Source: Salinisphaera sp. G21_0 (lineage in GTDB: Bacteria; Pseudomonadota; Gammaproteobacteria; Pseudomonadales; Endozoicomonadaceae). Taken from it: 45,351 nucleotides of DNA. The stretch lies in contig NZ_JAGHQW010000047.1 in NCBI RefSeq assembly GCF_017744115.1, forward strand, positions 1-45,351, read 5' to 3'. The translations under genes were made by a program, and so were the position numbers. Shown piece by piece: positions 18,462-26,491 of this stretch; positions within the stretch are counted from its first letter, which is position 1; every line of letters begins with the position of its first letter. A model generated the notes under the pieces. It searched no databases, was not told the DNA's origin, and saw only the letters and a program-made list of their open reading frames with translations.

Positions 18462-19013
18462 CTAACCGATGGTCGTTTGTATTACCATGACCCTGCGAAG
18501 ATCATTATCTACTGTTGATCGATAGCCTGCATCTGCGTCTCCACAGGCAACCGCTGCCCTGGTATCGGGGCGGGTAAATTTGCCCCGCCAGACAATCGTC
18601 AGGGTCACGTCGGTATTATTGATGTTGATGCATGCCCTCGGTGAAATGAGTCCACCCGCGCCTGTGTTTGCAGCAGTTTGCACCTCATTACCAAAGAGAG
18701 CTGCCCCCCATTGCCAAAGATCAAAGGCAGCTGTTTGCGCGGGTGAACAGTTGGAATTCATCCCGTCGCAACGGATTACCGGCTGAGCTGGCGCGGCAGC
18801 AATATCGCCGTTATAGCTGGCCAGCCCGGAATTATTGGCATTAATACGGGCTAACAGATCCTCAGCCAGTTGTAAGGCAATGGACCGTTGTTGTACTTCA
18901 ACAATGTTCTTTCGGGACTCAACCACCAGACCGGCAATGCCTAACAATCCCACTGATATGATGATCATGGCCACCAGCACTTCAATCATGGTAAAGCCGT
19001 TATTTCTGTTCAT
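18462..19013 (-). CDS. pilV: Type IV pilus minor pilin PilV
   Basis: A 183-residue minor pilin. NNG^FTMIEVLVAMIIISVGLLG is the type IV pilin cleavage site and helix, and GIAGL with ALQLAEDLLARI follows, as in PilV. ATG 19013 (or GTG 19016 just before) has AGGAA upstream within the end of fimT, so the two genes overlap by 14-17 bp and are probably translationally coupled. The downstream half holds cysteines (CDGMNSNC, RACIN, ACGDAD) likely to form disulfides. Confidence 0.93.
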   Translation of the reverse strand: MNRNNGFTMIEVLVAMIIISVGLLGIAGLVVESRKNIVEVQQRSIALQLAEDLLARINANNSGLASYNGDIAAAPAQPVIRCDGMNSNCSPAQTAAFDLWQWGAALFGNEVQTAANTGAGGLISPRACININNTDVTLTIVWRGKFTRPDTRAAVACGDADAGYRSTVDNDLRRVMVIQTTIG

Positions 19014-19524
19014 CACTTATTTCCTGCCCATTACCAGTATCTGCCTCAAGCTGTTCCTGAACCTTTCCGGTTATCAATAGTGATGTAGCGCCACCACCGT
19101 CAATACTTAATGTTGCAGTATGAGAAGCCCCGGCATCATTGATAGAAACATCGGCACCGGTGAAAAGCCCCCGTGCATCAAAACTGAACTGTGCGGCAAC
19201 CGAATTGATCGCGGTACCGGAAAGGGGAGGGAGTTGCAGTATGGTGACACCATTGGCGGTTACCGTGCCATTGTTGCCTGCCCAGCCATTATCCGGTGAG
19301 ATAATAACATCAGTACCACGGGTGATCGCTTCTGAGCGGGCAAATGCCAGGATGCTCTGTATCTCTTCGGCGTGGCTGCGGACCCGGTTATTGGCAATAC
19401 TCTCGGTCAGGGAAGGGTAGGCAATAGCCGACAAAATACCCAGCACGGCAAGGGTGATGATCAATTCAACCAAAGTAAAGCCATCGGGATTTTCCGCTGT
19501 GGGCTCTCTTATCTCTTCATCCAT
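19000..19524 (-). CDS. fimT: Type IV pilus minor pilin FimT/FimU (GspH-like)
   Basis: A 174-residue GspH/FimT pseudopilin. The cleavage site is PDG^FTLVELIITLAVLGILSAIA with a rather long acidic leader (MDEEIREPTAENP). The next segment, NNRVRSHAEEIQSILAFARSEAITRGT, is the standard GspH/FimT signature. It is first in the minor pilin operon, so the operon promoter must lie in 19525-19671. The Shine-Dalgarno at ATG 19524 is weak (AATAAAG). The fimU name is used for the same position in P. aeruginosa. Confidence 0.92.
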   Translation of the reverse strand: MDEEIREPTAENPDGFTLVELIITLAVLGILSAIAYPSLTESIANNRVRSHAEEIQSILAFARSEAITRGTDVIISPDNGWAGNNGTVTANGVTILQLPPLSGTAINSVAAQFSFDARGLFTGADVSINDAGASHTATLSIDGGGATSLLITGKVQEQLEADTGNGQEISDEQK

Positions 19525-19671
19525 CTTTATTAGCGATGCTGTTTCTATTGTTATTAAAAGTCAGGGTTTGTATATCTTTTCTGGTCTCAGTTCTCACGTC
19601 ATTCGAGATAACCGGTGGCTATTTGCAGATAAATGGCAATGAATATCCCGATATGAGAGAGCTTTCAGGAT

Positions 19672-19708
19672 AAAAAAAGCCAGCCCTGAAACTATCCAAG
19701 GCTGGCTT
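19672..19708 (-). terminator. Rho-independent terminator after the SCP2 gene
   Basis: A perfect 9-bp stem, AAGCCAGCC (19677-19685) with GGCTGGCTT (19700-19708), lies on a 14-nt loop. Read on the minus strand it ends in a run of seven T (19678-19672). It lies 58 bp beyond the SCP2 stop and ahead of the pilus operon. Confidence 0.88.
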
Positions 19709-19766
19709 ATTAGGATGATCTATCAGGGGACAACTTTTTCACAAACAGTTAACAAACTGTCGTCTG

Positions 19767-20081
19767 TTAGTTAGGGAAATAGGCACCAAGCTTGGTGGCT
19801 AACATCATATTGCCTTCAGCACGCAACTTACCCATCATAAACGCCTGCATGCCATCAATTTCTCCGGACATCACACCGGCCAGGGTTTCGCTGTCCATAA
19901 TCAGTGTTACGCTTGGGTCGTCATGGGTGCCAGAAACGATATCCAGGCTTCCATCATTAATGATCAGGTGGTAGTCATCAGCATCTTCAATATTAAACTG
20001 GAAAACCTCTTCGACGCCTGCGGCTGCATCTGTATTGAAACGGCTCTTCATGGACTCAACGATTTCTGCAGGAGTGCTCAT
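19767..20081 (-). CDS. SCP2 sterol-binding domain protein
   Basis: A 104-residue single-domain protein of the SCP2 (sterol carrier protein 2) superfamily. Visible signals are FQFNIEDADDYHLIINDGSLDI, a SGTHDDPSVTLIMDSETLAGVMSGE-like core (key residues DPSVTLIMD), and MQAFMMGKLRAEGNMMLATKL at the C-terminus, the usual pattern for these lipid-binding domains. The start is ATG 20081 (MSTPAEIVES), with AGAGA and AAGGA upstream. An open frame extends 11 codons further to 20114 without support. Its role in bacteria is unknown; it may bind lipid or acyl chains. It is divergent from sohB across a 221-bp gap. Confidence 0.85.
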   Translation of the reverse strand: MSTPAEIVESMKSRFNTDAAAGVEEVFQFNIEDADDYHLIINDGSLDIVSGTHDDPSVTLIMDSETLAGVMSGEIDGMQAFMMGKLRAEGNMMLATKLGAYFPN

Positions 20082-20302
20082 AGTCTCTTTATCCTTCTTC
20101 TTAACATTCAGCATTTCTGGTTAGACAAGCCGAATCTTATGAGCATTAGCCGAATGTGTCAATGAAATTCAAACGCTTGTATGAATTCCTGCTGGTAACA
20201 ACTTTCTGCTCTCATTATTTTTATAGTCCACGGCAAAGATAAATCAGTTATCATAGAGGCCATTTTGATATTGCAACTCGCAAACCTTTTAAGGAGGCTC
20301 CT

Positions 20303-21352
20303 TTGGAGTATCTGGCAGACTTTATTTTGTTTCTGGCCAAAACAGTCACCCTGATTGGCGGTGTGGTGGTTTTAGTGGCTCTGGTGACAGCAATTGGCCA
20401 GAAAGCCAGGAAAATGCATAAGGGGCACCTTGAGATTACTCGCCTTAATGAACACTACGAGCACCTTCAGGCAGATTTGAAACATGCCTTGCTGGATAAG
20501 GCTGAGCTGAAAAAAGAAGCCAAAGAGCAGAAGGAAAAGGCAAAGCTGGAAAAAAAAGCCAAAAAGAATAAAGAGTGTGAGGAAGAGGGAAAACCAAGAG
20601 TCTTCATACTGGATTTTCATGGCGATATTAAAGCCTCAGCGGTCAAATCGCTGAGGGAAGAGATTACGGCGGTTCTTTCTCTGGCAGATAAAGAGCGGGA
20701 CGAAGTGGTGATCCGGCTGGAAAGTGGTGGTGGCCTGGTCCATTCCTACGGTTTGGCTGCATCCCAGCTGAAGCGAATCCGCGATAAAGGGATTAAGTTG
20801 ACGGTCACCGTCGATAAAGTGGCTGCCAGTGGTGGCTATATGATGGCCTGTGTTGCCAATCATATTGTTGCGGCACCTTTTGCAGTACTGGGCTCTATTG
20901 GCGTAATGGCGCAGTTGCCCAATGTTCACCGTCTTTTGAAAAAGCATGATGTGGATATTGAGTTACACACTGCCGGTGAGTTCAAGCGCACTTTGACAGT
21001 TCTTGGGCAAAATACCGAAAAAGGACGGCAGAAATTTATCCAGGATATGGAAGATACACACCTGCTATTCAAGGATTTTGTCAAGACTGAGCGGGAAGTT
21101 GTTGATATTGATCAGGTTTCAACCGGTGAAATCTGGTATGGTCAAAAAGCACTGACGCTCAACCTTATTGATGAGATCTGCACCAGTGATGAGTATATCT
21201 ACCGGAGGGTCGATGAGGTCGATCTGGTACAGGTTGAGTATGTGATGAAAAAAGGCGTTGCCGACAAACTGGGGATGGCGGCTGAGTCAGCCCTGGATAA
21301 CACCTTAATGAAGTGGTGGGGACGGTTTAACACCAGTCGCTTCTTTTCTTAG
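20303..21352 (+). CDS. sohB: Inner-membrane S49 peptidase SohB
   Basis: A 349-residue membrane protease of the SppA/SohB family. An N-terminal transmembrane helix (LFLAKTVTLIGGVVVLVALVTAIG region) is followed by a highly charged Lys/Glu coiled segment at about residues 60-95 (KKEAKEQKEKAKLEKKAKK). The protease domain has VFILDFHGDIKASAVKSLREE, RLESGGGLVHSYGLAASQL, and the nucleophile Ser in DKVAASGGYMMACVAN. The catalytic Lys lies in GEFKRTLTVLG. Translation starts at TTG 20303 after a perfect AAGGAGG at 20291-20297. In E. coli SohB suppresses degP mutants; targets are not known here. Confidence 0.93.
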   Translation: MEYLADFILFLAKTVTLIGGVVVLVALVTAIGQKARKMHKGHLEITRLNEHYEHLQADLKHALLDKAELKKEAKEQKEKAKLEKKAKKNKECEEEGKPRVFILDFHGDIKASAVKSLREEITAVLSLADKERDEVVIRLESGGGLVHSYGLAASQLKRIRDKGIKLTVTVDKVAASGGYMMACVANHIVAAPFAVLGSIGVMAQLPNVHRLLKKHDVDIELHTAGEFKRTLTVLGQNTEKGRQKFIQDMEDTHLLFKDFVKTEREVVDIDQVSTGEIWYGQKALTLNLIDEICTSDEYIYRRVDEVDLVQVEYVMKKGVADKLGMAAESALDNTLMKWWGRFNTSRFFS

Positions 21353-21470
21353 CGGTACCCGGTTCTTCAGGTATTCATCATTTTTGTTCTTATCTGCACT
21401 GATTAAATTTTGAACTATAGATCTAAATAGCAGTCAAATGTTCCATCAGTTATTCAGATGGACAATAATA

Positions 21471-22724
21471 ATGAACCCTGTAGAAGCATCAGTAACGACT
21501 GGTTACCATCATAATCAGTCGCATAATGACAATAGTGTCGGTGAGACTAAGCATTGGGCGCAGTCCAGAACCGTTCGGGCGGTTGCTGGTGTGGCCGTGT
21601 TAGCTTTAGGTGGGCTTGCGGGCTTGGCTGTTTCTTTTTTTGCCAGCCCCTTGGCTGCGATTATTGCTGCTGGTGCCGTAACTGCAGTGCTTGGCGTGTG
21701 TATCATTGGGTATTTTTACCATCATAGGGGTGAAAATAGTACAACGACACCACCTGATATACAGTCGCCAGAGCCCATCTCAGCGGATACAGGTAGTCCT
21801 GAAGATTCTATTCAGCCATCGCCATCCACTACTTCGTATGTTCCACCATCGCTGCCGACGCCATCCACTGCTTCGTATGTTCCACCAGCGCCGCCGACGC
21901 CATCCACTGCTTCGTATGTTCCACCAGCGCCGCCGACGCCATCCACTGCTCCTTATGTAAACCCGCCTGAGTTTGCACATAATGCTTCTTATGTGCCATC
22001 GGTGCCACCTCCATACTCCGCCTATGCTGAGCCTCCTACTTCAGCAGGGAATGCGGCTGCGCATGTGCCTTCAGTTACATCAAATCCCCTTCCTGACGAG
22101 CCTCCCCCGGCCTACACGCCATTACCGGGATTCGTTGTAGCAGACCCTTTTGAGTCGCCACCACCTTATAAAATAGTGGGGCCAGAGGAATATATACAGA
22201 TGCAGGAAACACGTGTTGATGCTTTGTTGAGGCAGCATGGGGAAACTATTTATCGAAGTGGCCGAGACGGTAATTGCCTTTACGATGCAGCAGCCCACCA
22301 ATGCCCGGAAATAGCCAGAGATGCAACAGACCTTCGTCAACAGGTCGCCCGTTTTGCAAGAGAATGGCAGCAGCGCTATCCAGATGGCAACATTAATTTT
22401 TCACCCATCGAGGCACGAGCCTATGCTCGATTACAAGGTGATGTTGGTTACGTAACTGGCGATACCACAATAGCTAATGGACTTGACGAAATAGCCGTTC
22501 CGGGATGTTTTTCAGACCATATAGATACTTTTTTCCTGGCACAGGTTGCCAAAATGCCAGTCATTGTCATAGATATTGATAACAACGTGACTATTGCTGT
22601 CGATGAAAATGGTCAATTCATTGATTGCCTTGGAGCTTATGACAGTAGCCTGGTTCCCCAAGGAAAAATTCTCCTGGTGCGTGATGGCCCCCACTTTATG
22701 GGACGGCAGATGGCGCAGAATTAA
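21471..22724 (+). CDS. Membrane-anchored OTU-like cysteine protease with PPxY motifs (candidate effector)
   Basis: A 417-residue protein built from three parts. Residues 36-83 are two hydrophobic segments (RAVAGVAVLALGGLAGLAV, then ASPLAAIIAAGAVTAVLG) forming a membrane hairpin. Residues 118-245 are proline-rich, with four 13-residue repeats of the PSTASYVPPAPP type and three PPxY motifs (PPPY at 179, PPAY at 212, PPPY at 230). Residues 256-417 resemble an OTU domain: the catalytic block SGRDGNCLYDAAA has Cys269, with Asp266 three residues before it. A late His408 sits in RDGPHFMG. OTU enzymes remove ubiquitin in eukaryotes and in injected bacterial effectors. The start is ATG 21471, which has GGA upstream; the frame opens at 21438 without a ribosome site. 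Secretion and ubiquitin activity are inference. Confidence 0.8.
   Translation: MNPVEASVTTGYHHNQSHNDNSVGETKHWAQSRTVRAVAGVAVLALGGLAGLAVSFFASPLAAIIAAGAVTAVLGVCIIGYFYHHRGENSTTTPPDIQSPEPISADTGSPEDSIQPSPSTTSYVPPSLPTPSTASYVPPAPPTPSTASYVPPAPPTPSTAPYVNPPEFAHNASYVPSVPPPYSAYAEPPTSAGNAAAHVPSVTSNPLPDEPPPAYTPLPGFVVADPFESPPPYKIVGPEEYIQMQETRVDALLRQHGETIYRSGRDGNCLYDAAAHQCPEIARDATDLRQQVARFAREWQQRYPDGNINFSPIEARAYARLQGDVGYVTGDTTIANGLDEIAVPGCFSDHIDTFFLAQVAKMPVIVIDIDNNVTIAVDENGQFIDCLGAYDSSLVPQGKILLVRDGPHFMGRQMAQN
21822..21977 (+). repeat. Tandem 39-bp repeats inside the OTU gene
   Basis: Four consecutive 39-bp units start at 21822, 21861, 21900 and 21939, each opening CCATCCACT. Units 2 and 3 are nearly identical and 1 and 4 diverge. 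They keep the reading frame and encode 13-residue proline-rich units. Confidence 0.9.
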
Positions 22725-22733
22725 TTATTCTGC
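22715..22733. terminator. Hairpin between convergent OTU and antiporter genes
   Basis: GCAGAAT (22715-22721) pairs with ATTCTGC (22727-22733) over a 5-nt loop and includes the OTU stop codon. It lacks a clear T run in either direction, so it is only a possible bidirectional terminator. Confidence 0.35.
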
Positions 22734-22745
22734 TCCATATCTGTC

Positions 22746-23921
22746 TTAATCCCTTCTCAAGCGTTCTGACAGGGCAATAGGGGATTCAAAGCGGAACACG
22801 ACGATGTAGGAAGATACCAGCAGTGAGAGTATCGCTGTTGCCTGGATAATATGCGCTGAAATCTCGCCAATCAGATTCTGTCCGCTGGCAAAAGCCGCTA
22901 TCAGTATTGAAAACTCACTGGTCTGACCTAATCGAAAGCCGACTTCCCAGGCTGTGGACCGATTTTCACTGACCTTGCGCAGCAGAAAACCAAAAACCAC
23001 CGGCTTGATCAGGATAACAGCCCCGGTCATAACCGCTGCCGGGAAAAGTACCTGGCCAAGAAGGTCAAGGTTGAAACTGGCCCCGATAGAAAAGAAGAAC
23101 AACACCAGGAAAAAATCTCGTAACGGTTTAAGATTGATGGCTATATATTGGGCGATTGGACTGGTGGCAATACTGATACCGGCAATAAAGGCACCAATTT
23201 CATAGGAGAGGTTCAGGCTATGAGCTAACTCCGCAAAGCCAAGACACCAGCCCAGGGCCATCAAAAACAGATATTCATGAAAACGGTCAAAGCGGACCAT
23301 CAGTGGCAGCAGCAGGTATTTGACCAGCATAATAGCGGTGAAGATCAAGGCTGGCAGGGCGATAAATGCCATGATCAGTTCGTTGTAGTTGGTGCTATGT
23401 GATGGACTCAGATTGTAAAGCAGAAGAAGTGCAATAATGGCCATCAAATCCTGCAGAAGCAGCAGGCTGACCATGATTTCACCAGTATGTCTGTGATGCA
23501 GCACGGTGGTTGGCAAAAGTTTTATGCCAATGATCGTGCTGGAAAACATCATGGTTGCACCAATGATGATAGCCTCATTCTGGGGCAGACCAAATGTCAG
23601 CCCGAGTCCATAGCCCGTCAAGGCAAAGAGAAATGAACTCAGTAAACCAACGGTAGCCGTTTTCCTGAGCAGATGGGCAAGGTGGCTTGGCTGCATATCC
23701 AGCCCGAGAAGGAACAGCAAAAAGATGATGCCAACATGGGCAATATCATTGAGGAGATTAGTGTCATTAACCACTTCCAGTCCAAACGGACCCAGTATGG
23801 CTCCGAGGGCTATATAGGCTACCAGCAGAGGCTGACGGGTGAACAAGGCTCCAGTAGCGAGAATCGCTGCCCCGGTGAAAATAAGAAAAAAAGAGAAGAG
23901 CAGGGAACCGCTTTCCATCAT
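22746..23921 (-). CDS. CPA2-family cation:proton antiporter, membrane domain only
   Basis: A 391-residue Kef-type sodium/hydrogen exchanger. About 12 hydrophobic segments are visible, with the family motifs IIFLLFLLGLDMQPSHL, ATMMFSSTIIGIKLLP, LLLLQDLMAIIALLLLY and FELGAFIAG-like (here YEIGAFIAGISIA). RLGQTSEFSILIAAFASG is the late conserved helix. It has no C-terminal RCK/TrkA-N domain, in contrast with the 655-residue relative at 30494-32461, so it should lack NAD or glutathione control. Cation specificity cannot be told from sequence. The ATG at 23921 is followed by a second ATG; either could start. Confidence 0.9.
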   Translation of the reverse strand: MMESGSLLFSFFLIFTGAAILATGALFTRQPLLVAYIALGAILGPFGLEVVNDTNLLNDIAHVGIIFLLFLLGLDMQPSHLAHLLRKTATVGLLSSFLFALTGYGLGLTFGLPQNEAIIIGATMMFSSTIIGIKLLPTTVLHHRHTGEIMVSLLLLQDLMAIIALLLLYNLSPSHSTNYNELIMAFIALPALIFTAIMLVKYLLLPLMVRFDRFHEYLFLMALGWCLGFAELAHSLNLSYEIGAFIAGISIATSPIAQYIAINLKPLRDFFLVLFFFSIGASFNLDLLGQVLFPAAVMTGAVILIKPVVFGFLLRKVSENRSTAWEVGFRLGQTSEFSILIAAFASGQNLIGEISAHIIQATAILSLLVSSYIVVFRFESPIALSERLRRD

Positions 23922-23993
23922 TCAGGCTCATTCTTGGATTATTTATGGAAAGGACAGTATAACCAACAGTTTGGTTTTCGTGCAGAAGAAGGG

Positions 23994-24022
23994 AAAAATC
24001 TCTTCCAAATAAGGAAGAGATT
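23994..24022 (-). terminator. Rho-independent terminator after cysI-DUF934
   Basis: A perfect 10-bp stem AATCTCTTCC (23997-24006) with GGAAGAGATT (24013-24022) lies on a 6-nt loop. Read on the minus strand it ends in five T (23998-23994). It is 11 bp beyond the DUF934 stop. Confidence 0.88.
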
Positions 24023-24033
24023 CCAAACTGTGG

Positions 24034-24534
24034 TTAAAGCTGATGCCTCAACCGATACACAGGTGATAATTTATCGGCAGCGGTTTGATAGTTCTTACTA
24101 AATGTTCTCAGAGCCGCCAGGGCATAATCCGGATTCTGATCTTCCCTTAATCTGAAACTACTGAATCCACAGCGCTTGAGGTAATAGAGCTGGTCCACAA
24201 GAATGTCGCCTATGGCTCTAATATCCCCTCGGTAATCAAAGCGTTCCCGAAGCAAACGGGCCAGAGAGTAGCCACGACCATCCATAAAACGAGGAAAGTT
24301 AACGGCGATGACTTCAAACTGGTTCAGGGTATTAGCCACCGTTTCAGGTTCGTCGTCACTGTCAAACCAGATGCCAACCTGACCTTTATGCAGGCCATTG
24401 GCCTTAACAGCCTGATCAATTGACGACACATGAAAGAGCACATTGCCATCAGGTACTACGGACTCTTCCGGATCCTGTTGCAGAATCTGAAAGTCATCAA
24501 TACTGATTTGCTGATCCTTAAGCAGCTTTGGCAT
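24034..24534 (-). CDS. DUF934 protein (CysI partner)
   Basis: A 166-residue DUF934 protein, a family almost always encoded next to a CysI-type sulfite/nitrite reductase. Landmarks are GIWFDSDDEPETVA, FEVIAVNFPRFMDGRGYSLARLLRERF, YRGDIRAIGDILVDQLYYLKRCGF and ALAALRTFSKNYQ. The function is not established; a role in reductase maturation or activity is usually inferred from linkage. The start is ATG 24534 (MPKLLKDQQI), 14 nt inside the end of cysI, so the genes overlap and are coupled. The frame is open 10 codons further upstream inside cysI. Confidence 0.9.
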   Translation of the reverse strand: MPKLLKDQQISIDDFQILQQDPEESVVPDGNVLFHVSSIDQAVKANGLHKGQVGIWFDSDDEPETVANTLNQFEVIAVNFPRFMDGRGYSLARLLRERFDYRGDIRAIGDILVDQLYYLKRCGFSSFRLREDQNPDYALAALRTFSKNYQTAADKLSPVYRLRHQL

Positions 24535-26173
24535 AAACCTTCTCCTTGAATGGCTGCACACCAACCCGTCGACAGGTATCGATAAAACGCTCTTCCGGAG
24601 TGCGGAGCTCGACGTAGGTCTTCAGGATTTTATCGATGATGTCCGGCACTTCATCCATTTTGAAAGAGGGTCCAAGGATCTTGCCCAGAGACGCGTCATG
24701 CCCGGATGCACCACCGACCTGAACCTGGTAATACTCTTCACCTTTACGATCAACACCCAGAATACCAATATGACCGACATGGTGATGACCACAGGCGTTC
24801 ATACAACCGGAAATGTTCAGATCCAGCTCGCCAATATCATGTAGAAAATCCATATCATCAAACCGTCGCTGAATGCTTTCTGCCAAGGGAATGGAGCGGG
24901 CATTAGCCAGTGCACAGAAGTCGCCTCCCGGGCAGCAGATCATATCGGTAAGCAGTCCCTGGTTAGGTGTTGCCAGGTTCAGTGGTTTCAGTGTTAGCCA
25001 GAGTTCATGGAGCCTGCTTTGGGGAACATCGGCAAAAATCAGATTCTGCTCGTGGCTCACTCTGAGCTCGCCAAAGCTGAACTGGTCAGCAAGGTCTGAG
25101 ATAGCTTCCAGTTGCTCGGCACTGGCATCTCCCGGAGCATCAGCCGTTGCCTTCAGAGTCAGGGTGACAGCACTGTACCCCGGCTTTTTATGGGGATGGA
25201 CATTTCGTCTGAGCCACAGTTGAAAATCCGGTTCGGCGGATAAAGCCAGGTCAGTCAAGTCGATATTGGCCAGCTTCTCGTAGTCAGGCTCAGTAAAAAA
25301 AGATTGAACCCGATCAATCTCCTGTTGGGGAAGCCGGGCATCGGTTTCTTTCAGTTGAGACCACTCATTTTCAACCTTCTTGGCAAAAACCTCTGGCGTT
25401 AGTGCCTTCACCAGAATTTTAATTCGGGCCTTGTACTTGTTATCCCGCCGTCCATAACGGTTATAAACTCTCAGTACTGCATCCAGATAACTCAGGAGGT
25501 GCTCTGGTTCAAGGGATGGTTTGATAACGGAGCCCACCATGGGTGTTCTCCCAAGACCACCACCAGCCAGGATTTTAAATCGAACGTCATTATTTTCATT
25601 TAAGAAAGCATGAATGCCGATATCATGTACCTGTGTTGCTGCCCGATCCTGTTCACTGCCACAAACCGCTATCTTGAATTTTCTGGGAAGATAAGCGAAT
25701 TCCGGATGGAAAGTGGACCATTGCCGGATAATTTCACACCAGGGGCGGGGATCTATAATCTCATCGTGTGCTACACCAGCAAACTGATCTGTTGTGGTAT
25801 TACGGATACAGTTGCCGCTGGTCTGAATAGCATGCATTTCGACAGAGGCCAGTTCTTCCAGAATTTCCGGGACTTCTTCCAGCCTTGGCCAGTTCAACTG
25901 AAGGTTCTGTCGGGTGGTAAAGTGGACATACCCTTTATCGTAACGTCTGGCAATGTAGGCCAGTTTACGCATCTGTATACTGCTCACCATACCGTAGGGA
26001 ATAGCAATGCGTAGCATGGGGGCAAAGCGCTGTACATAAAGCCCATTCTGAAGACGAAGAGGCAGGAATTCATCTTCTGGCAACTCACCAGCGAGAAAAC
26101 GACGAGTCTGGTCCCTGAACTGCAGGACTCTCTCATCGACTATCTGCTGGTCGTAATCATCGTATTTATACAT
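24518..26173 (-). CDS. cysI: Sulfite/nitrite reductase hemoprotein (CysI-like)
   Basis: A 551-residue siroheme and [4Fe-4S] enzyme, most likely the ferredoxin-dependent type that reduces sulfite to sulfide in cysteine synthesis. The two ferredoxin-like half-domains and two siroheme domains are in normal order. FTTRQNLQLNWPRLEEVPEI and QTSGNCIRNTTTDQFAG lie in the first half. The cluster cysteines sit in MICCPGGDFCALANA and NISGCMNACGHHHVG (C-x5-C ... C-x3-C). It starts MYKYDDYDQQIVDERV as in Pseudomonas homologues. A nitrite substrate cannot be excluded, but pairing with DUF934 and absence of nitrate genes favour sulfite. ATG 26173 faces a regulatory gap with an 18-bp palindrome. Confidence 0.93.
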   Translation of the reverse strand: MYKYDDYDQQIVDERVLQFRDQTRRFLAGELPEDEFLPLRLQNGLYVQRFAPMLRIAIPYGMVSSIQMRKLAYIARRYDKGYVHFTTRQNLQLNWPRLEEVPEILEELASVEMHAIQTSGNCIRNTTTDQFAGVAHDEIIDPRPWCEIIRQWSTFHPEFAYLPRKFKIAVCGSEQDRAATQVHDIGIHAFLNENNDVRFKILAGGGLGRTPMVGSVIKPSLEPEHLLSYLDAVLRVYNRYGRRDNKYKARIKILVKALTPEVFAKKVENEWSQLKETDARLPQQEIDRVQSFFTEPDYEKLANIDLTDLALSAEPDFQLWLRRNVHPHKKPGYSAVTLTLKATADAPGDASAEQLEAISDLADQFSFGELRVSHEQNLIFADVPQSRLHELWLTLKPLNLATPNQGLLTDMICCPGGDFCALANARSIPLAESIQRRFDDMDFLHDIGELDLNISGCMNACGHHHVGHIGILGVDRKGEEYYQVQVGGASGHDASLGKILGPSFKMDEVPDIIDKILKTYVELRTPEERFIDTCRRVGVQPFKEKVYAKAA

Positions 26174-26242
26174 GAATTGTTCGTCTGATTAGCCACATCC
26201 AGGGAGCAGGTCATAAACCTGGGACAGAGGAAGAATACTGAT

Positions 26243-26260
26243 TTTTACTTATAAGTAAAA
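26243..26260. promoter_or_regulatory. Perfect 18-bp palindrome upstream of cysI
   Basis: TTTTACTTATAAGTAAAA is perfectly self-complementary and lies about 70 bp ahead of the cysI start, in the divergent gap with the 29-residue ORF. It has the size and shape of a dimer operator. The regulator is unknown; it does not look like a CysB site. Confidence 0.5.
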
Positions 26261-26397
26261 CTATTATTTATTAATAAAAGTAGGCTAAAAAGTAATAAAT
26301 CAAAGGGGTGCAATAAGTTGATGGTTGGTCAGGGTTTCGCTAGTTTAAATGAGTTGGGTCGATATGTGCCCTTTTGACAGTATTAAGGAGATAAATA

Positions 26398-26487
26398 ATG
26401 AAAGACAGTACAATTGATGCCATTGCGGCTGTTGCATTGATAATGCTGGTTGTTGCGACGGCGGTATACTGGGTCAGTTCTCAGTAA
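26398..26487 (+). CDS. 29-residue single-helix membrane peptide
   Basis: A small ORF reading MKDSTIDAIAAVALIMLVV then ATAVYWVSSQ, stop at 26485-26487. A perfect AAGGAG (26385-26390) sits 7 nt before ATG 26398. The peptide is one hydrophobic helix with a charged N-terminus and a Trp near the end, the usual shape of bacterial small membrane proteins that modulate larger complexes. It is convergent with the DUF2970 gene, leaving only 4 bp between stops. I do not recognise a family. Support comes from ribosome site plus membrane-like composition, so I regard it as probable but unproven. Confidence 0.6.
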   Translation: MKDSTIDAIAAVALIMLVVATAVYWVSSQ

Positions 26488-26491
26488 AAGC

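Noticed and set aside
21780-22014. Arg/Trp-rich repeat proteins on the strand opposite the OTU gene
   Set aside because: They only mirror the 39-bp tandem repeats of the real coding strand.
24101-26173. Assimilatory nitrite reductase in place of sulfite reductase
   Set aside because: The DUF934 partner and absence of nitrate or nitrite transport genes favour sulfite, although substrate cannot be proved from sequence.
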